In this document: positions 34,899-44,817 of the stretch, in pieces
Layout: each line of letters starts with the position of its first letter
How positions within the stretch are numbered: position 1 is the stretch's first letter
Origin: Candidatus Chlorobium masyuteum
GTDB lineage: Bacteria > Bacteroidota > Chlorobiia > Chlorobiales > Chlorobiaceae
Assembly: GCF_011601315.1 (NCBI RefSeq)
Contig: NZ_JAAORA010000005.1
Coordinates: 62,001-126,000 of the forward strand
Length of the DNA: 64,000 nt
Direction of reading: 5' to 3'
The notes under the pieces: generated by a model
What the model was told of the DNA's origin: nothing
The model's database searches: none
The model's input: the letters and a program-made list of their open reading frames with translations, nothing else
Program-made: the position numbers and the translations under genes

Positions 34899-36152
34899 GT
34901 GCTCGACAGTAATCTAATTCACTATAACGGCAGAACGCTCTCCTGTGACGGGATCTCACTTGAAAAGCTTGCCGACACCTTTGGAACCCCTCTTTTTGTG
35001 ACCGCGGCAAAGAGTCTTGCCGGAAGTTACAGGGCTTTCGAGCATGCGTTTGCCGATTTGCCGCATTTTACCTGCTATTCAGTCAAAGCCAACTATAATC
35101 TGTCGGTTATCAGAACATTTGCTGAACTCGGTTGCGGATGTGATGTCAATTCAGGAGGAGAACTCTTCCGTGCCCTCAAGGCTGGGGTGGCAGCTGAAAA
35201 AATCATCTTTGCCGGAGTCGGCAAGAAACCTGAAGAGATTGCCTACGCACTCAAAAGCGGGGTGCTTATGCTCAAGGCAGAGTCGCTTTCAGAACTTCGC
35301 GCCATCAATCGTATTGCCGGGGAGCTTGAAGTCACCGCGAACATCGCAATCAGAATCAATCCAAATGTCACGGCCGAAACACACCCGTACATCACTACCG
35401 GTGACAGCAAGGAGAAGTTCGGTATTGATGAAGGGGAGCTTCCTGCAGTTTTTGCGTTGCTTCCCCAGCTGCAGAATCTCCGTCTGATCGGGCTGGATAT
35501 GCATATAGGATCGCAGATATTTGATCCGGAATACTATGTGGCGGCAACCACCAAGCTGCTCGATATCTTCAGCGCCACAAAGGAGATGGGTTTCGGGGTT
35601 GCATATCTCGATATAGGCGGAGGGTTTCCGGTGACCTACGATCCGCTTAAACCGGCCACACCGATTGCTCATTTCGCCGAAAAGCTTATTCCGATGCTCA
35701 AGCCTGCCGGTGTTACGGTTATTTTTGAGCCCGGCCGCTCTTTTGTTGCCAATGCATCAGTACTGCTGACCAGGATTCTCTATAAAAAGCGGAATCATAC
35801 CGGCAAGGAGTTTTTTGTTGTTGATGCGGGAATGACCGAGCTGATCCGGCCGGCGCTCTATCAGGCTCACCATGAAATTCTTGCCGTGACCAGTCATGAA
35901 CAATCTGTTGTTGCCGATGTGGTCGGGCCGGTCTGCGAGTCAAGCGACTTTTTTGCCCGCCATCGTGAAATTGATGCGGCTGAAGAGGGAGAGCTGCTTG
36001 CAGTGATGTCCGCCGGTGCCTATGCCGCCGTTATGGGCAGCAACTACAATGGCCGGCTGCGTCCTGCGGAGGTTCTTGTCAATGGAAGCGAGGTGAAGCT
36101 GATCCGGAAACGTGAGACCTATGAACAGCTCATCCAGAATGAACTGCTCTGA
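34899..36152 (+). CDS. lysA: Diaminopimelate decarboxylase
   Basis: About 417 residues. The start is uncertain: GTG 34899 is preferred because GTG 34860 lacks proper spacing to its upstream GGAG. The fold-type III PLP enzyme shows YSVKANYN (PLP lysine), DMHIGSQI, IGGGFPV, EPGRSFVANA and CESSDFF. It decarboxylates meso-diaminopimelate to lysine, the last step of lysine synthesis. Convergent with metF, separated by only 31 bp. Confidence 0.95.
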   Translation: MLDSNLIHYNGRTLSCDGISLEKLADTFGTPLFVTAAKSLAGSYRAFEHAFADLPHFTCYSVKANYNLSVIRTFAELGCGCDVNSGGELFRALKAGVAAEKIIFAGVGKKPEEIAYALKSGVLMLKAESLSELRAINRIAGELEVTANIAIRINPNVTAETHPYITTGDSKEKFGIDEGELPAVFALLPQLQNLRLIGLDMHIGSQIFDPEYYVAATTKLLDIFSATKEMGFGVAYLDIGGGFPVTYDPLKPATPIAHFAEKLIPMLKPAGVTVIFEPGRSFVANASVLLTRILYKKRNHTGKEFFVVDAGMTELIRPALYQAHHEILAVTSHEQSVVADVVGPVCESSDFFARHREIDAAEEGELLAVMSAGAYAAVMGSNYNGRLRPAEVLVNGSEVKLIRKRETYEQLIQNELL

Positions 36153-36183
36153 GCTGGCCGGTTTCCGGGTTGAGAACAAAGGG

Positions 36184-37053
36184 TTACTGGTGAAGGTTGT
36201 TGAATATTCTGAGGGTCGCGTCAGCCATGTTGAGGGTGTAGAAATGCACACCCTTGATGTGGTTGTCGATCAGCTCCTGCACCTGCATGGTGGCCCATTC
36301 AATACCAACTGATGCCACCCCGGCGTCATCCGAAGCATTCAGTACCTTTTTCATGAGGGGAGCAGGAACTCTTGCTCCAAGTGCCAGTTCCGACATCCTG
36401 ATCATACCCTTGCGTGTTGTAATGGGCATGATTCCCGGAATAATGGGTACCGTAATACCTGCAATGGTGCAGCGTTCAACAAAATCAAAAAAGTCGCGGT
36501 TGTCAAAAAAGAGCTGGGTAACAATATAGTCGGCTCCGGCATCAATCTTCTCTTTCAGATAGTCGATCTCCTGCAGCCGGTTGGGTGTTTCAGGATGACC
36601 TTCAGGAAATCCTGCAACGCCGACACCGATATCCGGATAGTTTGTTTTGATGAAACGGATCAGGTCGATGGCATGGGGAAAATCCTTGATTGCTTCAGCA
36701 AGTGTCGCCGTCCCGGCAGGTTTGTCTCCCCGCAGGGCCAGTACATTGTTGATGCCGTTATCGCGGTAGTTCTGCAGGATCGATCCGGTCTCCTCCCTGT
36801 CCGAACAGATGCAGGTAAGATGGGAGACAACGGTCAGGCCGGTTTCACGCTGGATTTTTGTAACCAGATCATGGGTTCTCGAACGGGTCGAACCTCCGGC
36901 TCCATAGGTCACGCTAACATAGGAGGGGTTGAGCGGCGAGAGTGCGGCAATGGTTTTGAAAAGGGTTTCCCACTCTTCGTCTTTTTTTGGAGGAAAGAAC
37001 TCAAAGCTGAATACAGGTTTCAGGGCAGCGTCCAGAATATCTTTGACCAGCAT
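36184..37053 (-). CDS. metF: 5,10-methylenetetrahydrofolate reductase
   Basis: A 289-residue TIM-barrel flavoenzyme from ATG 37053; upstream in-frame residues look non-conserved. Conserved FEFFPPK near the start (catalytic Glu), VSVTYGAGGSTR, LALRGDKP and TQLFFDN are present. It reduces methylene-THF to methyl-THF for methionine synthesis. The start is 26 bp from the divergent comEC start, so promoters overlap the gene ends. No riboswitch is seen. Confidence 0.95.
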   Translation of the reverse strand: MLVKDILDAALKPVFSFEFFPPKKDEEWETLFKTIAALSPLNPSYVSVTYGAGGSTRSRTHDLVTKIQRETGLTVVSHLTCICSDREETGSILQNYRDNGINNVLALRGDKPAGTATLAEAIKDFPHAIDLIRFIKTNYPDIGVGVAGFPEGHPETPNRLQEIDYLKEKIDAGADYIVTQLFFDNRDFFDFVERCTIAGITVPIIPGIMPITTRKGMIRMSELALGARVPAPLMKKVLNASDDAGVASVGIEWATMQVQELIDNHIKGVHFYTLNMADATLRIFNNLHQ

Positions 37054-37079
37054 GAAGAAGATGACGTTTAAAAGCTTTT

Positions 37080-39353
37080 TTGAAAAAGAATAATATACAA
37101 AACAATGATTTGCCGGAAGTGAAAAATATACAGAAGCCGGGGCAGTCAGAGCGCATCTGCCTGGCACCATATCCGGCTCTCCGGTTGCTTCTCGGCGTTA
37201 TTCCGGGCATTCTTGCGGGAGTCTATCTGCCCTTTCCTCTTGAGGTATGGATTATCGTATGCGCAATCGCGCTTTTTACGCTCCTTGGCGGGCTCCTGTA
37301 TGAGACAATCAAAAAGAGGGGCCCATTTCCTCTTTTCATCACGACGCTCAGCTATACCCTGTTTGTCTTTTTCTCATTTGCCGCCTGCAGTGACTTCCGT
37401 ATGCATTATGCTCCCCGAAACGGTCTGCTCTCATTTACCGGCAAATCGCTGATCCTCTCCGGGCGTGTCGCCACTCGTCCGGCTACCGGTGAACATGGCA
37501 CAGGCTGGATCATGGATGTGGAAGAGGTGTTTGCCGGCGGAAGAACCATAAAGCTCCGTGACAGGGTAAAGGTCTTTATGCGAAGCGGCGGTGATACCAG
37601 GAGTACTATTAGTTACGGAGATATGGTTCGGGTCAAGGGGCAGCTTGAGCTGATTGCCCCGGCCGCAAACAGGGGGGAGTATGATCCGCGAAGAGCGGCC
37701 CGCATGAAGCAGGTTTCAGTGCAGCTCTACTGTGCAGGCCCATGGATGGTGCAGCATGAAGGGGCGCCACAACTCAACGGTTTTGAGCGCTTCATTGTCA
37801 AACCGGTCGCGGATTATATCATGAAAAGTATTGAGGAGCTGATTCCCCCCGGTGAGGAGCGCCAGCTTGCAGCAGGAGTGCTTACCGGTGAAAAGGAGTA
37901 CCTTCCTGAAGAGCTGTTCGAGGCATTCAGAATTACCGGTACGGCGCATATTCTTGCCGTATCCGGTCTCAATGTCGGGTTGCTTGTTCTTGCCATCCAC
38001 ATCTCGCTGCAGCGCCTGAAAGTCACTACTGCGGGGCGGTGGGTATCGTTTCTGCTTGCCGTGTTTATTCTGCTGGTTTACAGTCATGTTACCGGTAACT
38101 CGGCTTCCGTCAAACGTGCAGCAATCATGACGGCGGTGCTCATCGGCGGCGAGACGCTTGGAAGAAAAACGTTCTCCATGAACTCGCTTGCGCTTTCAGA
38201 CGTTCTGATTCTTCTGTTTGACCCTCTTGATCTTCTCAGCCCCGGTTTTTTGATGACCAACAGCGCCGTTGCCTCAATTCTTCTGCTTTTTCCCCGTTTC
38301 ACTCCGACGAACGGGCGTGGAGGGGGAGCTTTTCAGGCTGCAGGGCGTCTCCTGTTCTCCGGTTTTGCCGTTACGCTTGCAGCTGTTATCGGTGTCGCTC
38401 CGGTGATTGCCTTCTACTTCGGCACCTTTTCCCTGATCGGGCTTCTTGCCAATATTCCCGTGGTACTCTTCTCCACCCTTCTGATGTATGCACTTGTACC
38501 CATGCTGGTTGTAAACCTTCTCTCAGGGTACGCGGCCTCTTTTTTTGCTGAAAGCGCGGTTCTTTTTGCCCGGCTGACGCTCGAATCCGCGCTGGTTTTC
38601 AGCCGGGTACCTTTTGCTTCACTATCCTGGAAGCCGGATCTGCCGGAAGTTGCTCTCTACTACCTGATGCTCTTTTCCGCCCTCTTTTTTTTCACTCGAA
38701 AAGCGTGGGGCAGGCTTGCGATTTCAGTGCTTCTCGGGGCAAACCTGCTCTTCTGGTACTCATTTACCGTTCATATCCGTCCGGTTGCCCCCTTGCTTTT
38801 GACGGTTAATCTTGGCCGTAATCTGGTCACTGTTTTTTCCGTTGGCGGCAAAACCCTGCTCATTGATGCAGGGCGGAGTGCGAGCAGCTTCAAGCGTATC
38901 ACGCAACAGCTTGAGCTCTATGGCCATGCCGCACCTGATGCAGCGGTTCAGTTTTACACCCCCGACTCGCTTGTATCGCGCCTCCCTGTTCAGCATCACA
39001 TGCTTGAGGCGGAGAAGCTGCTTGCTCTTCCCGCCATGCTCATCATGCGCCCCCGGGAGAAGGTTCTGAAAATCCAGAGCAGACAGAGTTCACTCCTTGT
39101 TGTATCAGGCTCAAGCCGGTTGCAGGAATCGGAACTCTACAAGGCGGATTATGTTCTTCTCTGGGTCTATCGTTTTGCTGAAAAACAGCAGCAAGAGATT
39201 CGCTCGTGGCTCAACTACGCCCGGCCGAAACAGTGCATTCTGATTCCCGGCTCCTTTCTCTCCCGCACAGATCTTGCCGCTCTCAACCGGTTTGCCGCAG
39301 CACATCCCGGTCTCGAAGTCCGGAGTAAAAGCCGTCAGGTGGTGATACGGTAA
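37080..39353 (+). CDS. comEC: ComEC/Rec2-type DNA uptake channel
   Basis: A 757-residue membrane protein. N-terminal helices and a DUF4131-type OB domain (about 40-190) are followed by the Competence domain with TAHILAVSGLNVGLL and about eight further helices. The C-terminal 200 residues resemble the beta-lactamase-like domain start (LLIDAGRS) but have no HxHxDH zinc motif. ComEC transports single-stranded DNA into the cytosol in natural transformation. TTG 37080 is the first possible start; GTG 37119 is an alternative. Confidence 0.88.
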   Translation: MKKNNIQNNDLPEVKNIQKPGQSERICLAPYPALRLLLGVIPGILAGVYLPFPLEVWIIVCAIALFTLLGGLLYETIKKRGPFPLFITTLSYTLFVFFSFAACSDFRMHYAPRNGLLSFTGKSLILSGRVATRPATGEHGTGWIMDVEEVFAGGRTIKLRDRVKVFMRSGGDTRSTISYGDMVRVKGQLELIAPAANRGEYDPRRAARMKQVSVQLYCAGPWMVQHEGAPQLNGFERFIVKPVADYIMKSIEELIPPGEERQLAAGVLTGEKEYLPEELFEAFRITGTAHILAVSGLNVGLLVLAIHISLQRLKVTTAGRWVSFLLAVFILLVYSHVTGNSASVKRAAIMTAVLIGGETLGRKTFSMNSLALSDVLILLFDPLDLLSPGFLMTNSAVASILLLFPRFTPTNGRGGGAFQAAGRLLFSGFAVTLAAVIGVAPVIAFYFGTFSLIGLLANIPVVLFSTLLMYALVPMLVVNLLSGYAASFFAESAVLFARLTLESALVFSRVPFASLSWKPDLPEVALYYLMLFSALFFFTRKAWGRLAISVLLGANLLFWYSFTVHIRPVAPLLLTVNLGRNLVTVFSVGGKTLLIDAGRSASSFKRITQQLELYGHAAPDAAVQFYTPDSLVSRLPVQHHMLEAEKLLALPAMLIMRPREKVLKIQSRQSSLLVVSGSSRLQESELYKADYVLLWVYRFAEKQQQEIRSWLNYARPKQCILIPGSFLSRTDLAALNRFAAAHPGLEVRSKSRQVVIR

Positions 39354-39370
39354 GAGTGAGCCGGTTTGAT

Positions 39371-39646
39371 TTATCTCCGCAGATCCCGGTTGAAGAGGGT
39401 GGTGCCGATGAGGCTGTCCACGATTTTTGCAATCTCTGCAGAGAGTCCGGGAGGGTTGAGCTTGCTGATGACCAGTGCAAGGGTGTAGATTTTACCTTCG
39501 AGCGGCAGGAATTTATTGACCACGACCACGTTGTCGTCCCGCAGCCGGCACTCTCCGCCAAGGAAGTTGCCTTTTTCATAGCGAAGGCTGTACCCGAACC
39601 CCTTTATGGCGCTCTCCAGCAGCGTGAGCTGTGCAGTTTTTTTCAT
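39371..39646 (-). CDS. Conserved small protein of unknown function
   Basis: A 91-residue soluble protein from ATG 39646. Mixed alpha/beta, with YEKGNFLGGECRLRDDNVVVVNKFLPLEGK and LSAEIAKIVD. No known domain, signal or membrane segment recognised. It is downstream of the Nudix gene on the same strand (25-bp gap), so probably co-transcribed. Confidence 0.65.
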   Translation of the reverse strand: MKKTAQLTLLESAIKGFGYSLRYEKGNFLGGECRLRDDNVVVVNKFLPLEGKIYTLALVISKLNPPGLSAEIAKIVDSLIGTTLFNRDLRR

Positions 39647-39671
39647 GAACCCTCCTCTTTTATTAAGGTGT

Positions 39672-40241
39672 TCAGTGCTGTTTTGTCAGAAGGTATTTGA
39701 GTATCGGTGCAACATGCAGGGCCTGCAGCATAGAGCCGTCAAGTGCAATTGAGCGGAGTTCATCAAGGGATACGAGGTGCACACTGATCTCCTCGGTTGC
39801 ATCGAGCTGCTGCCCTCCAAGCAGTTCAACCCCTTCGGCCAGCCAGGTGGAGGTGAGGTTGTTCTGCAGGGCCGGGTTCGGGCTGAGCTCCAGCAGCGGG
39901 CTCCACCTGCCGCCGCCGTACCCGGTCTCCTCGTGCAGCTCGCGCTTTGCTGATTCCATCAGTGATTCTCCCTGCTTGTCGTGAACACCGGCAGGCAGCT
40001 CATAGTTTACCCTGCCGATGCCGTGACGGTACTGGCGGATCAGAACGAATTGCTGCTCCGGGGTTACGGCAAGCACGTTGACCCACGGGGGGTACTCCCA
40101 GATGTAGTAGTCATCGATAACCCTGCCGTTGGGGAGCTGTACGGTGTCCTGGCGCATGGTGAGCCAGGGCTTCCGGTAGAGGTAGTTGGTGCCGAGGGTG
40201 TTCCAGGCCTGCGGATCGTCTTTCAGGGTGTTGTTCATCAT
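39672..40241 (-). CDS. Nudix hydrolase (ADP-ribose pyrophosphatase-like)
   Basis: A 189-residue Nudix protein. The Nudix box reads GESLMESAKRELHEETGYGG, with the REx2EE core, preceded by ELPAGVHD. The pattern FVLIRQYRHGIGRVNYELPAG resembles ADP-ribose/NDP-sugar pyrophosphatases. ATG 40241 (or the next codon) is the start; it overlaps the OppC stop codon by one base, indicating coupling to the permease gene. Confidence 0.9.
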   Translation of the reverse strand: MMNNTLKDDPQAWNTLGTNYLYRKPWLTMRQDTVQLPNGRVIDDYYIWEYPPWVNVLAVTPEQQFVLIRQYRHGIGRVNYELPAGVHDKQGESLMESAKRELHEETGYGGGRWSPLLELSPNPALQNNLTSTWLAEGVELLGGQQLDATEEISVHLVSLDELRSIALDGSMLQALHVAPILKYLLTKQH

Positions 40242-41734
40242 TATCCTCTCATTCTCGGGTCGAGGGCGTCGCGCACACCGTCACCGATAAGGTTGAAGCA
40301 GACGACCGTAGTCAGGATGGCAACGCCGGGGAAGGTCGATATCCACCAGTAGTTCAAAAGGCTGTCACGCCCTTCATTGATAATGTTTCCCCAGCTTGGC
40401 GTGGGCGGCTGAACACCGAGACCGAGAAAGGAGAGTCCGGCTTCGGTGAGGATAATGCTGCCGATACGCAGCGTTGCCGCTATTATGACCGGAGTGAGGG
40501 TATTGGGGGCAAGATGGCGGAAGATGATTCTTGCATCCGAAAGACCCAGCGACTTTGCCGCCAGGATAAACTCCTGCTCCTTGAGCGAGAGCACCTGGCT
40601 TCTGACCATCCTGGCGACTCCCATCCATCCGGTGAAGGAGAGGGTGATGACAATCAGATAGATGGAGTTTCCGAAGGTGGCAATGATGATGAGAATAAGA
40701 AAGAGAGCGGGGAATGCGATAAGCACATCAACAATGCGCATCATGACCGCATCGATCCAGCCGCCGAAGTATCCCGAAGAGACGCCGATAACGGTACCAA
40801 GGGTTACGGAGATGAGCACAACAAGAAAACCGATCGAGAGCGAGATTTTCGAGCCGTAGATCACCCGGCTGAGAATGTCGCGGCCGTACTGATCGGTACC
40901 GAGGAGGAAGGTTCGGGTGATGACAAAATCCGGTTTCCCGCCGGCAACTCCGGATGCACCCTGTTTGACCGATCCCGCAAGTTCATGCAGGGCGATGGTT
41001 TTGGTGCGCATTCCCTGGAGATAGATAACCGAATCGCCTTCGATGCGGTACTCGTTGACAAACTTGATGGCATTGGGTTCATTACGCGTTTTCAACAGCT
41101 GCAGGTCGCTGATCAGGGAGTTGGTCAACGCAATGGTTCTGCCGCTTCCGCTCTGCATGGGTATTGCCAGGGTTTTCGGCTGCCTGAGCACCAGAGCATC
41201 AAGCTTTGAGAGCGGTGGCTGGTAGGCGGTAACCAGAAAGTCCTGCTGGTCATAGGGACTGAAGGGGGCAATGAAGGGTGCAAGGAATGCCGCCGAGTAG
41301 AGCACAAAAATCACCGCAGAGGCATAGAGCGCTATCTTGTGACGCATGAAGGCTCTGAGGCTTAATTTGCCGAGGCTTAACTCTTCACGTTCCTCTTGTA
41401 TCTCTTCAGCACTCTTTTTTTGCAGAGCGTTACGGGCGAAAAGAGCAAGCAGGAGCGGAAGCACCACCAGGTAGATGGCTCCGATCCAGAACTCCAGAAT
41501 ATCCGTGGTGAAGATCTCCCGCAGTGCATCAGGTGCTGTAATGGAGAGGAGCGCGGCGGTATAGATTGAGCGGAAACTGATAACAACCAGATCGGACTGG
41601 ATCACCATTACGATCAGAAACGCCGTAATGGAGAAAAAGAAAAAAAAGAGTTTTCCTCTGTTCTCTGTTCTGCCTTTACCGGCCTCAGGAATCCGGTCCG
41701 GACGGTTCGGGGAGCTGCCTCTGTTGTTTTTCAA
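40241..41734 (-). CDS. OppC/DppC-type ABC transporter permease
   Basis: A 497-residue permease. An OppC N-terminal segment (LRAFMRHKIALYASAVIFVLY) lies near residue 130, and the binding-protein-dependent domain with five or six helices spans 290-490; its EAA loop includes EFILAAKSLGLSDARIIFRHLAPN. Extra: about 120 residues with two or three helices precede the standard protein, and about 130 residues lie between helix 1 and 2, making it longer than typical OppC (about 300). No OppB, OppD/F or binding protein is adjacent. The start codon (TTG) is uncertain. Confidence 0.85.
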   Translation of the reverse strand: MKNNRGSSPNRPDRIPEAGKGRTENRGKLFFFFFSITAFLIVMVIQSDLVVISFRSIYTAALLSITAPDALREIFTTDILEFWIGAIYLVVLPLLLALFARNALQKKSAEEIQEEREELSLGKLSLRAFMRHKIALYASAVIFVLYSAAFLAPFIAPFSPYDQQDFLVTAYQPPLSKLDALVLRQPKTLAIPMQSGSGRTIALTNSLISDLQLLKTRNEPNAIKFVNEYRIEGDSVIYLQGMRTKTIALHELAGSVKQGASGVAGGKPDFVITRTFLLGTDQYGRDILSRVIYGSKISLSIGFLVVLISVTLGTVIGVSSGYFGGWIDAVMMRIVDVLIAFPALFLILIIIATFGNSIYLIVITLSFTGWMGVARMVRSQVLSLKEQEFILAAKSLGLSDARIIFRHLAPNTLTPVIIAATLRIGSIILTEAGLSFLGLGVQPPTPSWGNIINEGRDSLLNYWWISTFPGVAILTTVVCFNLIGDGVRDALDPRMRG

Positions 41735-41862
41735 GCTTCAGGTTGCTATCGGTGAATAATGCTTCAGCAAATGAGAGCCCCTGCTTGATCTTGCGATCGG
41801 GCAGAGCGGCACTCATAAAAGGGAAAAGAACAATATGGAGAGCACATAATCAAGTTATCAGC

Positions 41863-41898
41863 AAAAAAAAAGCTGCTTTTCCCTGAAAGAAAAGCAGC
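41863..41898 (-). terminator. Intrinsic terminator of rplY-prs operon
   Basis: On the minus strand, a 10-bp stem GCTGCTTTTC/GAAAAGCAGC with a 7-nt loop is followed by nine T bases, 46 bp after the rplY stop. Confidence 0.93.
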
Positions 41899-41944
41899 GT
41901 TGTATTCTTCATGCACCGGTCGATGAACAGCGGTTAAGCAGTAC

Positions 41945-42544
41945 TCAGCTTGCCGGTGTTTCCGGCACTTCAGCAACTGCTTCGGTCTCTTTTTTCGATG
42001 CAAGGACCGTGATAACCGGAGTGTCGGGATCGTCACTGATGACGAGGCCGGCATAGGCGGTCATCGGGATCTCCCTTACATGGATGGAGTGGCCGATCTC
42101 AAGTGCTGTAACATCAACAATGAGGTGGTCAGGCATGTCTTCGGGTTTACCCTTGATGGTCAGTGCGTGGCGGATGATCTGCAGTTTGCCGCCCTTTTCG
42201 ACACCGATGCTGTCACCGGAGACAGAAACCGGCACTTCCAGCTCAATGACCTCATCAGCCGCAAAGAGCTGAAAATCGGTGTGAATGATCCGGTCGGTTA
42301 CGGGGTGGAACTGAACCTGCTTGATAAACGAACGTTTGATCTTGCCGTCAGGGAACTGAAGATCGATAATATGCGACTCGGCTGAGTGCACAAGCTTCTT
42401 CAGTGCAATCTCGTTGACGCTTACCGGAATGGTCTCTTCTCCTTTATGATAGATCACGGCGGGGACTATTCCATTCTTGCGAAGTTTTTCAGCGTCTTTC
42501 TTTTTGATGACGCGGGGCTCAACACCCAGTACAATGGTTTCCAT
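41945..42544 (-). CDS. rplY: 50S ribosomal protein L25/general stress protein Ctc
   Basis: A 199-residue two-domain L25 (Ctc type). The N-terminal 5S rRNA-binding domain (LRKNGIVPAVIYHKGEE; FHPVTDRIIHTDF) is followed by the TL5-like C-terminal beta domain (VPVSVSGDSIGVEKGGKL, IPMTAYAGL). It binds 5S rRNA in the large subunit. It lies 31 bp downstream of prs, a common pairing. Confidence 0.95.
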   Translation of the reverse strand: METIVLGVEPRVIKKKDAEKLRKNGIVPAVIYHKGEETIPVSVNEIALKKLVHSAESHIIDLQFPDGKIKRSFIKQVQFHPVTDRIIHTDFQLFAADEVIELEVPVSVSGDSIGVEKGGKLQIIRHALTIKGKPEDMPDHLIVDVTALEIGHSIHVREIPMTAYAGLVISDDPDTPVITVLASKKETEAVAEVPETPAS

Positions 42545-42575
42545 ACTCTTCCTTTATATCTTTTATCTCTTGTGT

Positions 42576-43547
42576 TTAATGACTGTTCGTAAGTTTCTGA
42601 AGAATATTCTTGCTGTCAAAGAGGCAGCTGACAGAGTCATCTTCATAAATACGCTTTATGGCCTCTCCAATGAGGTTGCTCACCGTGACCGTTTCAATTT
42701 TCGGAGAATAGTCATGACTGGTGATAACCGAGTCAGTCACAATAAGCTTCTCAAGCAGTGACGCGTTGATTCTCTCTATGGCCGGTCCGGAAAGAATCGG
42801 GTGTGTTGCTGCGGCATAAATTTTAAGGCCGCCGGCTTCACGGATGGCTTTTGCGGCATTGACAATGGTGCCGGCAGTATCGATCATGTCATCGACAAGC
42901 AGGACGTTTTTGCCTCTGACATCGCCGATGATGTTCATCACTTCAGCAACGTTGGCTGCCGGACGGCGTTTGTCGACAATCACCAGATCGGTGCCGAGCT
43001 CTTCAGCAAATTTTCTTGCAAGCTTTACTCCGCCGACATCAGGAGAGGCAACAACAAGGTTATCGCGGAACTCTCTTTGACGGATATCGTTTATCAGGAC
43101 GACACTTGAGTAGAGGTGATCAAAGGGGATATCAAAAAAGCCCTGAATCTGCGGTGCATGCAGATCCATGGTCAGAATGCGGTTGGCTCCGGCTTCAGTA
43201 AGCAGGTTTGCCACGAGTTTTGCCGTAATGGCCACGCGGGGCCGGTCCTTTCTGTCCTGCCGTGCATAGCCGTAATAGGGCATGACCGCCGTGATCCTTG
43301 CGGCCGAAGAGCGTCTGGCTGCATCAATCATGATAAGCAGCTCCATCAGGTTGTCGCCCGGAGGGTTCGTAGACTGGATTATGAAGAGATCCGATCCTCT
43401 GATAGACTCGAAAAAGTTAACAGAGATCTCCCCGTCAGAGAAGTTTTCGACTTTGGCATTGCCAAGCGTCATGTCGAGGTACGATGCAATCTTTTCGGCA
43501 AGAGCCGGATTACTGCGCCCAGCGAAAATTTTAATGGGTTTTGCCAT
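42576..43547 (-). CDS. prs: Ribose-phosphate pyrophosphokinase
   Basis: A 323-residue class I PRPP synthetase. ATG 43547 (MAKPIKIF) has AGGA four bases upstream and is preferred over ATG 43559. Conserved AGRSNPALAEKI, YYGYARQDRK, DLHAPQIQGFFDIP and the PRPP loop LLVDDMIDTAGT are present. It makes PRPP from ribose-5-phosphate and ATP for nucleotide, His and Trp synthesis. Confidence 0.95.
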   Translation of the reverse strand: MAKPIKIFAGRSNPALAEKIASYLDMTLGNAKVENFSDGEISVNFFESIRGSDLFIIQSTNPPGDNLMELLIMIDAARRSSAARITAVMPYYGYARQDRKDRPRVAITAKLVANLLTEAGANRILTMDLHAPQIQGFFDIPFDHLYSSVVLINDIRQREFRDNLVVASPDVGGVKLARKFAEELGTDLVIVDKRRPAANVAEVMNIIGDVRGKNVLLVDDMIDTAGTIVNAAKAIREAGGLKIYAAATHPILSGPAIERINASLLEKLIVTDSVITSHDYSPKIETVTVSNLIGEAIKRIYEDDSVSCLFDSKNILQKLTNSH

Positions 43548-43727
43548 CGGGTCCTGCATTTTCAAATGAAAGGGATTATATTATGGCAGTGATTCAGTTT
43601 CCCGGTGTATCCCCGCTCTTTTTGTGCGGTTGATGATACGCTCAAGAGACTTCGAATATAAATAAAAAGGCTGAAAAATTAATTAATTATTTCCTCTTTC
43701 TAACGTTCGGTTAATTGCTTGAAAAAT

Positions 43728-44783
43728 ATGACTATTCAGGAGATCAGGGAGTACCTGCTCCGCTTTTCGGACTCGGTTGAACTGCTCGGCAGTGGTGAGG
43801 GGAAGATCACCGGTCCGGCCAAAATTGAACTTGCCGGCCCGGGGCAGGTAAGCTTTATAGCCAACGAAAAATATATCCGCTTTCTCTCCACAACCGAAGC
43901 CTCTCTGGTTATTGTGCATCCCTCGGTTTCTGTTGACGAGTTCACAGAAAAACGATCATTTCTCAAGGTCAGTGACCCCTATACCGCGTTTGTTTTTCTC
44001 CTGAAAATATTTGCTCCCCCCCGTGTTATAACCGCCCCCGGCATCGCGTCGAGCGCTGTTATCGGCAGCGGTACCACAATTGCTGACGGTGTATCAGTCG
44101 GTGAGTATGCAGTGATCGGCGATAACTGTTCAATCGGCCGTAACAGTGTTATCGGCTCGCATAGTGTGCTTCTGAACGGCGTAACGCTTGGTGAGGATGT
44201 TCTTCTTTTTCCCCGTGTCACCCTCTATGAAGGAACCGTTCTCGGCAACAGGGTGGTTGTACACTCAGGGAGCGTTATCGGTGCTGACGGATTCGGTTTT
44301 GCTCCCCAGAGCGACGGATCCTATGTGAAGATTCCCCAGATGGGTGTTGTCGAGATCGGCGATGATGTCGAGATCGGCGCGAACTCCACGATTGACCGGG
44401 CGACCATGGGCAGTACGGTGATCGGACGGGGAGTCAAGATTGATAACCTTGTTCAGATAGCCCATAACTGCAAGATTGGTGATGATACGGTCATTGCTGC
44501 ACAGGCCGGGATTTCAGGCAGCGTAGTCGTTGGCCGTCACTGCCTTATTGGCGGGCAGGCCGGATTTGCCGGTCATCTTGAACTTGCCGACAATATTCAG
44601 GTTGCAGCCAAAACCGGTATCTCGAAATCCTTTCTGCAGCCGGGCACGGTTCTGCGTGGAACTCCCGCTCAGCCGATGCGTGATCAGTTGAAGCTTGAGG
44701 CGATGATGCGTAATCTTGGTGCGATGAAAGAGAAGCTTGACCTGCTTGATGCCGCGTTGAAAGAACGTAAATCAGACGCGTGA
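43728..44783 (+). CDS. lpxD: UDP-3-O-acylglucosamine N-acyltransferase
   Basis: A 351-residue left-handed beta-helix acyltransferase from ATG 43728. An N-terminal uridine-binding domain ([14 protein letters not shown]) precedes many hexapeptide repeats. The catalytic His is in [10 protein letters not shown], and the C-terminal helices pack the trimer. It adds the N-linked hydroxyacyl chain in lipid A synthesis. Its presence shows an LPS-bearing outer membrane. It is divergent from prs. Confidence 0.95.
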   Translation: MTIQEIREYLLRFSDSVELLGSGEGKITGPAKIELAGPGQVSFIANEKYIRFLSTTEASLVIVHPSVSVDEFTEKRSFLKVSDPYTAFVFLLKIFAPPRVITAPGIASSAVIGSGTTIADGVSVGEYAVIGDNCSIGRNSVIGSHSVLLNGVTLGEDVLLFPRVTLYEGTVLGNRVVVHSGSVIGADGFGFAPQSDGSYVKIPQMGVVEIGDDVEIGANSTIDRATMGSTVIGRGVKIDNLVQIAHNCKIGDDTVIAAQAGISGSVVVGRHCLIGGQAGFAGHLELADNIQVAAKTGISKSFLQPGTVLRGTPAQPMRDQLKLEAMMRNLGAMKEKLDLLDAALKERKSDA

Positions 44784-44817
44784 TGACCGGATGGCCCCGT
44801 ATTGTTCTATGCGGGGT

